Translations under genes and position numbers: made by a program
Shown here: piece after piece, positions 26,239-33,314 of the stretch
Layout of the letters: the number at the start of each line of letters is the position of its first letter
Position numbering within the stretch: position 1 is the stretch's first letter
Assembly (NCBI GenBank): GCA_003054495.1
Contig: CP028514.1
Coordinates: 1,465,501 to 1,529,500, forward strand
DNA from: Carboxydocella thermautotrophica
GTDB lineage: Bacteria > Bacillota > GCA-003054495 > Carboxydocellales > Carboxydocellaceae
Direction of reading: 5' to 3'
DNA length: 64,000 nucleotides
Notes under the pieces: generated by a model
Database searches by the model: none
Told to the model about the DNA's origin: nothing
Seen by the model: the letters and a program-made list of their open reading frames with translations, nothing else

Positions 26239-27084
26239 ATGAAAACCCATAAAACTGTATATTTGCTGGGCTCAGGATTTTCTAAAGCAGCCGGAGCCCC
26301 ACTGGGTCGTGAGTTAATGGAGAAGATCTTTGACCAACACGATAAACCTAACATTAATAAAATGAAACACTGGATCTATAAACACATTTTCCCCACGAAA
26401 AAAGATTGGATTAGCAATTGTGAAATAGATGAATTAATTAGCCGACTTACTCTCCACTGTTATTATAACAATCAATGCCAACATACTTCGGAATTATTAA
26501 ATGTAATCATCAAGGAACTGGCCAACTCCGTGAATTGTCAACTGGATAAAGCTGATTTTGCAATCTACCGGAATTTCATTGAGCGTCTCAAACCGCGAGA
26601 CACAGTGATCACATTAAATTATGATACCATTTTGGAACGAAGCGGAATCAAAGGCAAGACAAGAAATTTGCTAAAGTTACATGGGAGTATCAGCTGGTCG
26701 TGGTGTAGCAGATGTAAGTATTATACTTTTCATAGCTCTTGGCAAACAGGAATGATTTGCCCTAAATGCCACTATCCCTTATTGCCTTTGATAGTCCCTC
26801 CACAAATTACAATCGCTGAACATTATAGCCCCTTAATTCCCTTTTATAATTATGCCATAAATGCTATTAAAAAATCAGACCGCATTGTTATCATAGGCTA
26901 TTCCCTTCCTGCAACCGACTATGATATAAAAATGTTGTTGTTGCTTGGGATAAAGCAAAATCCCCGCAAAATTCCCATTTATATTATTAACGGACCTCAC
27001 TGTGATATAAAAAATTATGAAATCCTCCGCAGGCACCTCATAAAAATAAAAATGACTGCAGAGGATTGGTTAAAATTACAATGA
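26239..27084 (+). CDS. SIR2-like domain protein with zinc ribbon
   Basis: A 281-residue SIR2_2-type protein. The nucleotide-binding start is LLGSGFSKAAGAPLGREL, followed by LNYDTILE, LKLHGSISW and a four-cysteine zinc ribbon (CSRC ... CPKC), then GYSLPATDYDIK near the end. Family members include NAD-consuming effectors of phage defence as well as uncharacterised enzymes. Here it is alone, without a partner ATPase. ATG follows GGGAGGGATAATT. The 3' end overlaps the converging Nudix gene by 9 bases. Confidence 0.8.
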   Translation: MKTHKTVYLLGSGFSKAAGAPLGRELMEKIFDQHDKPNINKMKHWIYKHIFPTKKDWISNCEIDELISRLTLHCYYNNQCQHTSELLNVIIKELANSVNCQLDKADFAIYRNFIERLKPRDTVITLNYDTILERSGIKGKTRNLLKLHGSISWSWCSRCKYYTFHSSWQTGMICPKCHYPLLPLIVPPQITIAEHYSPLIPFYNYAINAIKKSDRIVIIGYSLPATDYDIKMLLLLGIKQNPRKIPIYIINGPHCDIKNYEILRRHLIKIKMTAEDWLKLQ

Positions 27085-27549
27085 GGACAATAATAATGCT
27101 ATAATTGTCTTGCCATCGATAATTTCTTTTCGCTTAATCATGTTTAAAGCTTCTTCAGGCGTAAAATAAAGTACATCTATTTCCTCACCTTCATCTAACT
27201 CCTGATCTGCTTGATCTTTCAGCTTACATGAAAAAACATACATTTTCTCATCAGTAATTCCGGGACTGGGGAAATAAGAGGTTAATAACATCCAGTCACT
27301 ACCAGTCCAGCCCGTTTCCTCCTTCAATTCTCGCTGAGCAGCCAGGAGAGGGTCTTCGCCTTTTTCGATTCCACCAGCAGGCAGTTCTAACAAAATTTTA
27401 TCAATAGCCGGCCTTCTTTGCTGAACAAATGCGATTTTATTATCCGCTCGTTTAGCCAGTATCACTACGGCATCTTTACTGTGCAACCAGGAGAAGATTA
27501 TCTTCTTCCCTCTTACAACCTCTTCCCTGGACCAAATTTCTTTAGCCAC
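27076..27549 (-). CDS. Nudix hydrolase, ADP-ribose pyrophosphatase-like
   Basis: A 157-residue Nudix protein with a complete Nudix box (GGIEKGEDPLLAAQRELKEE followed by TGW), which binds Mg2+ or Mn2+. The downstream YFPSPGITDEKMYVF resembles ADP-ribose pyrophosphatases. A GTG start with AGGAG at 8 bases is preferred; a GTG three codons earlier touches the site. It is the third gene behind the Mn2+ riboswitch, after the metallopeptidase and the zinc-ribbon gene. Confidence 0.88.
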   Translation of the reverse strand: MAKEIWSREEVVRGKKIIFSWLHSKDAVVILAKRADNKIAFVQQRRPAIDKILLELPAGGIEKGEDPLLAAQRELKEETGWTGSDWMLLTSYFPSPGITDEKMYVFSCKLKDQADQELDEGEEIDVLYFTPEEALNMIKRKEIIDGKTIIALLLSSL

Positions 27550-27560
27550 AAACAACACTC

Positions 27561-27749
27561 CTAAGCACTTTTTTCGATCTTTTTCAGGCTTCCATCCTGC
27601 TCAATCCCAAATGCTACAATTTTACCGCTTTTTTCTACTAACTCACAAAAACACGCACGGCAAAACCACAGATTCTGTCGAAGTATACCAATATCTCTGC
27701 TCTGGCAGATAGGACAGATAATTAATGTTTCCTTTTTATTTTTATTCAT
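27561..27749 (-). CDS. small zinc-ribbon protein
   Basis: A 62-residue protein with two CxxC pairs (CPIC near 12-15 and CRAC near 30-33), the second followed by another cysteine, likely to hold one zinc ion. The function is unknown. Its ATG lies 8 bases inside the end of the YugP-like gene and the Nudix gene follows within about 12 bases, so the three form an operon. Confidence 0.7.
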   Translation of the reverse strand: MNKNKKETLIICPICQSRDIGILRQNLWFCRACFCELVEKSGKIVAFGIEQDGSLKKIEKSA

Positions 27750-28431
27750 CTCGATTTATCCCTCCAAAAATCAAAATCAAACGCAATAGCTCCAGAACAG
27801 CCGTTACAGCTGCAGCCACATAAGTTAGGGCAGCAGCTCGCAAAACAGCACTTACTGCCGGCGATTCACTGCGAGTTATTAGACCAGTACTGCTTAGCAG
27901 ATTTACAGCTCTTGAACTAGCATTAAACTCTACTGGTAAAGTAATGACCTGGAAAAGCACAGTAAAGGAAAACACAAGTATACCCAACTCAATCAGGTTG
28001 GCAGCGTGGAAGAAGAAGCCCAGGAGCAACAGGGGCCAGGACAGAAATGACCCGATATTTACGAGGGGAAAAATCCTGTGTCTGGCAACTAAGGCCCAGT
28101 ATCCCTCACTATGCTGCACGGCATGCCCTACTTCATGAGCTGCAACAGCCAGACTTGCTATCGAGTTACCGTAATATATGTCAGGTGACAATCTTACAAC
28201 TTTATGGATTGGATCGTAATGGTCCCCTAGAAAACCTTCCGTGATCTGAACAGGTATATGGGATAAACCCATTTTGTCCAGTAAAATACGAGCCACCACA
28301 GCTCCTGTTAAACCTTGCGAGTTTAGTTTGTTCTTATACTGTGAAAAAGTCGTTGTAACTTTCAATTGTGCATACAATGCCAGCAGAATTGCAGGTAATA
28401 ACAGCCAATCATAGGGTGTCCAAAAAAACAT
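27742..28431 (-). CDS. YugP-like membrane zinc metallopeptidase
   Basis: A 229-residue membrane protein of the Zn_peptidase_2 family. The zinc-binding catalytic motif is HEVGHAVQH near residues 108-116. Hydrophobic helices lie at the N-terminus (8-23), at about 134-175 and at the C-terminus. The substrate is unknown. The ATG is preceded by AAGGAG at a rather long spacing. The leader contains a full yybP-ykoY aptamer and terminator, so expression should rise with Mn2+. Confidence 0.85.
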   Translation of the reverse strand: MFFWTPYDWLLLPAILLALYAQLKVTTTFSQYKNKLNSQGLTGAVVARILLDKMGLSHIPVQITEGFLGDHYDPIHKVVRLSPDIYYGNSIASLAVAAHEVGHAVQHSEGYWALVARHRIFPLVNIGSFLSWPLLLLGFFFHAANLIELGILVFSFTVLFQVITLPVEFNASSRAVNLLSSTGLITRSESPAVSAVLRAAALTYVAAAVTAVLELLRLILIFGGINRDE

Positions 28432-28475
28432 ATAACAAATCACTCCTTTTAAATTTATTTATTATGAATAATAAC

Positions 28476-28613
28476 AGAAAAAGACCAACATTATCCAGTA
28501 ATCACCGGATTAATGCAGGTCTTGCTTGACATACGTCTTACAAGGCCGGGCTCGCGCCGTATTGACGACCTTGTAAAGCTAACGCTTTGCGTTAGCCAGC
28601 TACTCCCCTGTTA
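28476..28613 (-). promoter_or_regulatory. yybP-ykoY manganese riboswitch with terminator
   Basis: On the minus strand the conserved aptamer elements occur in order: AGGGGAGTAGC, a GCTAACG/CGTTAGC hairpin, ACAAGGTCGTCAATACGG, CCGGCCTTGTAAGACGTATG and GCAAGACCT. The aptamer's last AAGACC also pairs with GGTCTT at 28486-28481 to form an intrinsic terminator with a T-run, a direct switch layout. The pattern matches the Mn2+-binding aptamers closely. It lies in the leader of the YugP-like gene. Confidence 0.88.
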
Positions 28614-28669
28614 ATATTATGGTTTTTTACCTAATATATTTATAGCAAAGTATCGAATTTTTGTCAATA

Positions 28670-29512
28670 TCAGATTTTGGTTTTTTCTATTGGAATAACT
28701 TTATAACCTTTAATAGCTATTTGATTTAACAGTTCGTCCAGCCCTTGATCTACATCCGCCGAGACCCCATGCAAAAGAATGATAGCACCTGGATGTATCT
28801 GCGCCATAACCTGTTTGATTACGGCCTGACTACCACCTGGCATTGGTTTCCAATCAGGAATGGCGACACTCCACAATACCGTCGTATAGCCCATTTTTTG
28901 TAATTGATCCAGCACTTGTTCACTATATTCTCCCTTTGGAGGTCGTAAATAGCGATAAATGGCTTTCTGTCCTGTGACCCGTTCAATTTCCAGTTGTAAA
29001 GGTTCAACTTCTTCTTTTAACTTTTTTCGATTCAGTTGGGGTAAACTTGGGTGGTTAATGGTATGGTTGCCAACAATGTGGCCATTGGCCACCATCTTTT
29101 GGGCCAAATCATGATTGTTCTTTAACCAATGCCCTGTAACAAAAAATGTAGCTTTAACTCCATGACGATTTAGAACCTCGATGATGTGGTCGGTATAACC
29201 ATTCTCATAACCCAAATCAAAGGTTAATACTACTTCTTTTTTTCCCGTGGGAATCCGATATAATACACCATATTTTCTTAAAGTTTCCTCTTGTTCCAGC
29301 GTAATCCCTGGCCCTTGCTCATTCTGTGATTTTTTAAAACCCCAGGCTAAAGGTTTGTTAGAAAGATTTACTGCCGGCAGAGACATCTTCTCAGCTGAAT
29401 TCGATTTAGTTATGGGTTTAGTTTTTGCAATAGGAGTTGCTTTCTGGCTTAGAAACCAAATTATCCCGGTAAAGCCTATAACAAATGCAATTATATACGC
29501 TATCTTTTTCAT
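28670..29512 (-). CDS. PdaA-like polysaccharide deacetylase
   Basis: A 280-residue NodB-type deacetylase with one N-terminal membrane or signal helix (5-22). TFDLGYENGYT, GHxxGNHTINHPSLP and the RPPKGEY motif match PdaA, which with a muramidase or amidase makes muramic delta-lactam in the spore cortex. Metal-binding aspartate and histidines are present. A separate, shorter deacetylase of the YlxY type is found near the end of the window. Confidence 0.88.
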   Translation of the reverse strand: MKKIAYIIAFVIGFTGIIWFLSQKATPIAKTKPITKSNSAEKMSLPAVNLSNKPLAWGFKKSQNEQGPGITLEQEETLRKYGVLYRIPTGKKEVVLTFDLGYENGYTDHIIEVLNRHGVKATFFVTGHWLKNNHDLAQKMVANGHIVGNHTINHPSLPQLNRKKLKEEVEPLQLEIERVTGQKAIYRYLRPPKGEYSEQVLDQLQKMGYTTVLWSVAIPDWKPMPGGSQAVIKQVMAQIHPGAIILLHGVSADVDQGLDELLNQIAIKGYKVIPIEKTKI

Positions 29513-29560
29513 TTATATCACCTCATAACTAATTATTCCCCCTTTTGCAGCTACCATACA

Positions 29561-29585
29561 TAAAAAAGGCCGCCAGGCGGCCTTA
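29561..29585 (-). terminator. terminator of the Cys-rich small gene
   Basis: AAGGCCGCC / GGCGGCCTT with a minimal loop, then TTTTTTA on the minus strand. It lies just after the 63-residue gene. Confidence 0.88.
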
Positions 29586-29588
29586 AAA

Positions 29589-29780
29589 TCATTTTTTCCT
29601 CATATCCTCAATTAATTCTTTATATACGCGATCGATATTTTCGAGAAACTTCTCCTTACAATCGGCACAAACACACCAGCAAGCCCTGTCCTCTTTGTTT
29701 TCCTCAGTCAGCGTCAAGGTACACATTAACTCCGCATCTACCTCTCTCCCACAAAGTTCGCAGGACGAACACTTAAACAT
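29589..29780 (-). CDS. 63-residue Cys-rich protein, unknown
   Basis: The product has eight cysteines in CxxC-like pairs (CSSCELC, then CWCVCADC), which suggests one or two zinc sites, and a charged helical C-terminus. I do not recognise a family. A GGGGGAAG site precedes the ATG and a strong terminator follows the stop, supporting a single-gene unit. Confidence 0.65.
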   Translation of the reverse strand: MFKCSSCELCGREVDAELMCTLTLTEENKEDRACWCVCADCKEKFLENIDRVYKELIEDMRKK

Positions 29781-29862
29781 ATTCTTCCCCCCATAATTGT
29801 ATTTTTTTATATTCTACCAGAGTTTGCCGTCTAAAAACAAGTGATAATTTTCGAAAAACCTA

Positions 29863-29891
29863 TTGACATTTACATTGTCATGTAGTATCTT
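29863..29891 (+). promoter_or_regulatory. tRNA promoter P1 (sigma-A type)
   Basis: TTGACA and TATCTT separated by 17 bases, upstream of the tRNA cluster. Confidence 0.7.
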
Positions 29892-29930
29892 ATCAAGTGT
29901 CCTCGCCACGCGGTGAACTCAAATGGCGTC

Positions 29931-29959
29931 TTGACAACATAAAAGATTGATGCTAAGAT
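29931..29959 (+). promoter_or_regulatory. tRNA promoter P2 (sigma-A type)
   Basis: A second TTGACA with TAAGAT at 17 bases, ending 15 bases before the first tRNA. With P1 this gives tandem promoters, common ahead of stable RNA operons. Confidence 0.75.
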
Positions 29960-29974
29960 ATTTTCCAGTGAAAT

Positions 29975-30053
29975 GGAGCCGTGGTCTAGTCTGGTCTAGG
30001 ATGCCTGCCTGTCACGCAGGAGGTCGCGGGTTCGAATCCCGTCGGCTCCGCCA
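29975..30053 (+). tRNA. tRNA-Asp (GTC)
   Basis: Acceptor GGAGCCG pairs with CGGCTCC, anticodon GTC in the loop of CCTGCCTGTCACGCAGG, T-arm GGGTTCGAATCCC, and CCA is encoded. First gene of an eleven-tRNA operon. Confidence 0.95.
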
Positions 30054-30065
30054 GGTTCAAATCAT

Positions 30066-30141
<76 letters not shown>

Positions 30142-30145
30142 GCAT

Positions 30146-30220
30146 GCGGAAGTGGCTCAGTGGTAGAGCATCGCCTTGCCAAGGCGAGGGTCGCGGGTTC
30201 GAATCCCGTCTTCCGCTCCA
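30146..30220 (+). tRNA. tRNA-Gly (GCC)
   Basis: Acceptor GCGGAAG pairs with CTTCCGC, anticodon GCC in CGCCTTGCCAAGGCG, encoded CCA. Confidence 0.95.
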
Positions 30221-30228
30221 GTCTTTGC

Positions 30229-30323
30229 GGAGAGATGGCCGAGTAGGTCGAAGGCGGTCGCCTGCTAAGCGACTATACGGGCTAAAACCCGTATCGAGGG
30301 TTCGAATCCCTCTCTCTCCGCCA
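30229..30323 (+). tRNA. tRNA-Ser (GCT)
   Basis: Acceptor GGAGAGA, anticodon GCT in the CTGCTAA loop, a long variable arm (ACGGG/CCCGT) as in class II tRNAs, encoded CCA. Confidence 0.95.
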
Positions 30324-30326
30324 CTA

Positions 30327-30401
30327 GCGCCCGTAGCTCAGTGGATAGAGCGCAGGTCTCCGGAACCTGGCGCGTAGGTTCGATTCCTACCGGGCGCACC
30401 A
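30327..30401 (+). tRNA. tRNA-Arg (CCG)
   Basis: Acceptor GCGCCCG / CGGGCGC, anticodon CCG in the CTCCGGA loop, encoded CCA. Confidence 0.93.
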
Positions 30402-30420
30402 TAGTATGGGTGTAAAACAT

Positions 30421-30496
<76 letters not shown>

Positions 30497-30507
30497 CTCT
30501 ATCACCT

Positions 30508-30595
30508 GCCGAAGTGGCGGAATTGGCAGACGCACCAGACTCAAAATCTGGCGTGGTTACCCCACGTGCGAGTTCGAGTCTCGCCTTCGGCACCA
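30508..30595 (+). tRNA. tRNA-Leu (CAA)
   Basis: Acceptor GCCGAAG / CTTCGGC, anticodon CAA in CCAGACTCAAAATCTGG, long variable arm, encoded CCA. First of three leucine isoacceptors here. Confidence 0.94.
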
Positions 30596-30605
30596 GTTTT
30601 AATAT

Positions 30606-30681
30606 GGCAGTGTAGCTCAGGGGCTAGAGCAATCGGTTCATACCCGATGTGTCGTAGGTTCGAATCCTACCACTGCTACCA
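30606..30681 (+). tRNA. tRNA-Met (CAT), elongator type
   Basis: Anticodon CAT in ATCGGTTCATACCCGAT. The acceptor GGCAGTG pairs with CACTGCT through a terminal G-U pair, as in Bacillus elongator tRNA-Met, not the unpaired end of initiator tRNA. CCA is encoded. Confidence 0.9.
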
Positions 30682-30685
30682 GCAT

Positions 30686-30770
30686 GCGGAAGTGGCGGAA
30701 CCGGCAGACGCGCACGTTTGAGGGGCGTGTGGGGAAACCCGTGAGGGTTCAAGTCCCTCCTTCCGCACCA
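30686..30770 (+). tRNA. tRNA-Leu (GAG)
   Basis: Acceptor GCGGAAG / CTTCCGC, anticodon GAG in the TTTGAGG loop, long variable arm, encoded CCA. Confidence 0.92.
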
Positions 30771-30774
30771 ACAT

Positions 30775-30851
30775 GGTGACCGTCGCCAAGTGGTTAAGGC
30801 ACAGGGTTGTGGCCCCTGCATGCGTGGGTTCGACTCCCATCGGTCACCCCA
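30775..30851 (+). tRNA. tRNA-His (GTG)
   Basis: Anticodon GTG in CAGGGTTGTGGCCCCTG. The extra 5' G opposite C73, the mark of tRNA-His, is encoded. CCA is present. Confidence 0.94.
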
Positions 30852-30857
30852 TCTTAT

Positions 30858-30945
30858 GCCGGAGTGGCGGAACAGGCAGACGCACGGGACTTAAAATCCC
30901 GCGGGCCAAAAGCCCGTACCGGTTCAAGTCCGGTCTCCGGCACCA
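30858..30945 (+). tRNA. tRNA-Leu (TAA)
   Basis: Acceptor GCCGGAG / CTCCGGC, anticodon TAA in CGGGACTTAAAATCCCG, long variable arm, encoded CCA. Last gene of the cluster. Confidence 0.95.
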
Positions 30946-30972
30946 CCCCTTCCCTCTTACCTAAACTGCGAA

Positions 30973-31000
30973 ACCCCTGCCGGATAAGCAGGGGCTTTTA
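30973..31000 (+). terminator. terminator of the tRNA operon
   Basis: CCCCTGC / GCAGGGG with a 7-base loop followed by CTTTTAATAT. Confidence 0.88.
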
Positions 31001-31016
31001 ATATATTGCTTAATGA

Positions 31017-31045
31017 AAGAAAGCGGCTACAAGGCCGCTTTTTCT
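31017..31045. terminator. bidirectional terminator at the Cys-rich coat-like gene
   Basis: AAGCGGC / GCCGCTT with a 6-base loop and T-rich tails on both strands; it should end the minus-strand gene next to it. Confidence 0.8.
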
Positions 31046-31047
31046 AA

Positions 31048-31635
31048 TTAAGGGCAACAGTCACAGGGCTGGCTAAAGCCCGCACAGCCACCGGGCTGAG
31101 TGGGCTCTGGTAGTTCAATGCACTGTTCAGTACATACTGGCAGGCAAACGATAGCATTTGCATCGGCTTCAGCAAAGATCTTCTTTTGAACTTCGACATG
31201 AATAGCATTGACAGGAGCATTATTAATTTGAATTACTGTAAATACAGCTTTACAACAACGTATATCTTCGATTATGCCACATACATTAAATTCTGGTGGG
31301 GTACAAACAATACAGCCGCCTGGCACAACATTGGCTGGTATGCAGACAGTAACGTTAAATGTACCAGTTGCCATTCCAATTCCACCAGAATAAGTAAACA
31401 CGACTGTAACCGTATACTGTACTTTTAAACAAAACTCTAACCCATCATAAGTCGCTTCAGTAACGCTGACATTGGCAACTCCACAGTGAATTGGACAGGC
31501 ATCATCAGGAATTGGCTGTCCTTCATTAAATGTTGTCAAATCATGTTCATTACACTCACATCCCCGGGCCCAGGCACATACTTTCCGCATAATGACCGGG
31601 ATACACTGAGTAGCTGGAACCTGACGTTCGCTCAT
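31048..31635 (-). CDS. Cys-rich probable spore coat or surface protein
   Basis: A 195-residue protein with about twenty cysteines, often paired or clustered (GCECNEHD, VCTPPEFNVCG, RCCKAVF, ending CDCCP). The central part is rich in Thr and Val and looks like beta structure. There is no signal peptide, so a cytoplasmic protein deposited on the spore by the mother cell is plausible. I do not recognise a named family. AAAGGAGG precedes the ATG, and a sigma-K-like promoter lies about 40 bases upstream, supporting the coat idea. Confidence 0.6.
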   Translation of the reverse strand: MSERQVPATQCIPVIMRKVCAWARGCECNEHDLTTFNEGQPIPDDACPIHCGVANVSVTEATYDGLEFCLKVQYTVTVVFTYSGGIGMATGTFNVTVCIPANVVPGGCIVCTPPEFNVCGIIEDIRCCKAVFTVIQINNAPVNAIHVEVQKKIFAEADANAIVCLPVCTEQCIELPEPTQPGGCAGFSQPCDCCP

Positions 31636-31674
31636 TATATATACCTCCTTTTGCCTAATCACTCGTTCCTATAC

Positions 31675-31702
31675 CAAAATATGCTGGAAAAAAAGAAAAG
31701 TG
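31675..31702 (-). promoter_or_regulatory. possible sigma-K promoter of the Cys-rich gene
   Basis: On the minus strand CAC is followed after 16 bases by CATATTTTG, one mismatch from the sigma-K -10 consensus CATAnnnTA. Confidence 0.4.
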
Positions 31703-31744
31703 CCGCCTAACAGCAGCACTGTTAAAAATGCACCCCGTTCCCAT

Positions 31745-32557
31745 TTATTCCTGGGCAAAATGCTCGGTAAACATCATGCCATAGGGACCGCCTTTAATGA
31801 TCCCTACACCATAGTGAGTATATTTAGGATTGAGAATATTGGCCCTGTGGCCAGCACTATTCATAAAATTATTATGGGCTCTCTCCGTAGCCCAGGTACC
31901 TGCTATGTTCTCCCCTGCTGCCAGATATTTCACGCCAACGGCCCCCATCATGGCCCATGGAGCGCCATATACAGGTGAGATATGGCCAAAATAGTTGTTT
32001 TTAATTAAATCGAGACTTTTTAGCCGGGCGGTAATCGTCAGACGATAATCGAATTTTAGCGGGGCAATCCCTACTTTCACCCGTTCTTGATTAATTAACT
32101 CCAGGAGTTTTTGTTCATCCTGGGTTAGGGGATAAAGTACCCTGGATACATCCAGCTTACTCCCTGCTGGTGCAAGAAAACCGTTATTTGCTTGTGTTAC
32201 TGCTGGACTAGGAACAGTATTTTGCACAATCGAAGGTGCAGGAACAGCAGCGTTATTCTGATTAATTAAGTACGAAATAACCCTGCTATCAGCAACCCCA
32301 TTAGGATAAACTCCCATTTGTTTTTGAACTGCTTTTACAGCAAGATAGGTAGTAAAGTCAAAATATTCATCAGGGGTTTTGGTGAAAAAGCCTTTGTCCA
32401 CTAATAATTGTTCCAGAACTTTTATTTCCGGTGCATTTTGATAGATGCGATAAGGTGCATTGGCCGTTAAAATTTCCAAATCATTAGCCCAGGCTACTGA
32501 GGAAAACATAAGCAGGCTTATCAAGATTGCTACGATTAATTTACTAATTTTTTTCAT
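31745..32557 (-). CDS. secreted CAP-domain protein with peptidoglycan-binding region
   Basis: A 270-residue exported protein of the YkwD type. A signal peptide (residues 1-24, ending SVAWA) precedes a PG_binding_1-like region (VLEQLLVDKGFF ... YLAVKAVQKQMGVYPNGVAD), a linker, and a CAP/SCP domain (LLELINQERVKVG, GHISPVYG, AAGENIA, NFMNSAGHRANILN, YGVGI). Such proteins in spore formers are found at the cell surface or in the spore coat. The gene follows bioD but has its own strong site, which is part of an inverted repeat. Confidence 0.9.
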   Translation of the reverse strand: MKKISKLIVAILISLLMFSSVAWANDLEILTANAPYRIYQNAPEIKVLEQLLVDKGFFTKTPDEYFDFTTYLAVKAVQKQMGVYPNGVADSRVISYLINQNNAAVPAPSIVQNTVPSPAVTQANNGFLAPAGSKLDVSRVLYPLTQDEQKLLELINQERVKVGIAPLKFDYRLTITARLKSLDLIKNNYFGHISPVYGAPWAMMGAVGVKYLAAGENIAGTWATERAHNNFMNSAGHRANILNPKYTHYGVGIIKGGPYGMMFTEHFAQE

Positions 32558-32563
32558 AAAATA

Positions 32564-32607
32564 CCCCTCCTTAATGTATGTTTTATATATTCTTCATCAA
32601 GGAGGGG
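32564..32607 (-). repeat. inverted repeat covering the CAP gene ribosome binding site
   Basis: On the minus strand CCCCTCCTT (32607-32599) is a perfect complement of the Shine-Dalgarno AAGGAGGGG (32572-32564), with a 26-base AT-rich loop. The 9-bp pairing could block translation initiation. Confidence 0.55.
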
Positions 32608-32624
32608 ATTCCTTTCAGTAATTT

Positions 32625-33314
32625 TTAGCAGCAAAGGTATTGAATTGCCAGTTGAATCTCGGGCTGCTCAGAAAGGGATTGAATTTTTTCCCACTGGTCT
32701 TCACCCTCCACCCAGGGCACAAGGAAAACGGGTATATTGCTTAAATGTTCTTTAATATATTGTTTGTTCATTTCAGCTAGTTCTTGATTGCTAGGCGTGG
32801 CTCCTGAAAGTATGATCGCTGCTACTTCTAGCTGTCTATTTTGTATCGCCTCCACTGTTAAGAGAGTATGGTTAATCGTCCCAAGGGCTGCTCTTCCGAC
32901 AACAATCACTGGAGCTTTCAACTCACTGGCCCAATCAGCGACCAGTTGCCCGGGAAAATAAGGTACCAGCCATCCCCCTGCCCCTTCCACAAATAATATA
33001 TCAAACTTACCTCGTAATTTGTCGATTTCGTTGATTATTTCCATTTTATCTATGAATGCTTCATGCTTATTGATAGCAAAAGCAGGAGCAATTGCTTCCA
33101 AAAAACTGTAAGTTAGGACTTCTTGCCCTTCCAAACCGGAAATTCTAGTGAGTATGCCGGCATCACTTGCTGACCACTCATCAACCCCGGATTGCAATGG
33201 TTTATATCCTCCTGCTTCCATCCCCCTTTTTCGCATTGCCCTAATCAGGCTAGCGGTAATTAAAGTTTTGCCGACTTCGGTATCTGTCCCGGTTACAAAA
33301 AACATTTTCCCCAT
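32625..33314 (-). CDS. bioD: dethiobiotin synthetase
   Basis: A 229-residue P-loop enzyme that closes the ureido ring of dethiobiotin using CO2 and ATP. It begins with the diagnostic FFVTGTDTEVGKTLI, followed by GGYKPLQSG and VEGAGGWLVPY. The start overlaps the bioF stop in TAATG, so it is translationally coupled. It is last in the biotin operon. Confidence 0.95.
   Translation of the reverse strand: MGKMFFVTGTDTEVGKTLITASLIRAMRKRGMEAGGYKPLQSGVDEWSASDAGILTRISGLEGQEVLTYSFLEAIAPAFAINKHEAFIDKMEIINEIDKLRGKFDILFVEGAGGWLVPYFPGQLVADWASELKAPVIVVGRAALGTINHTLLTVEAIQNRQLEVAAIILSGATPSNQELAEMNKQYIKEHLSNIPVFLVPWVEGEDQWEKIQSLSEQPEIQLAIQYLCC

Noticed and set aside
28444-28669. GC-rich hairpins as a small mobile repeat
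   Set aside because: The conserved segments fit the yybP-ykoY aptamer in order, which explains the structure better.
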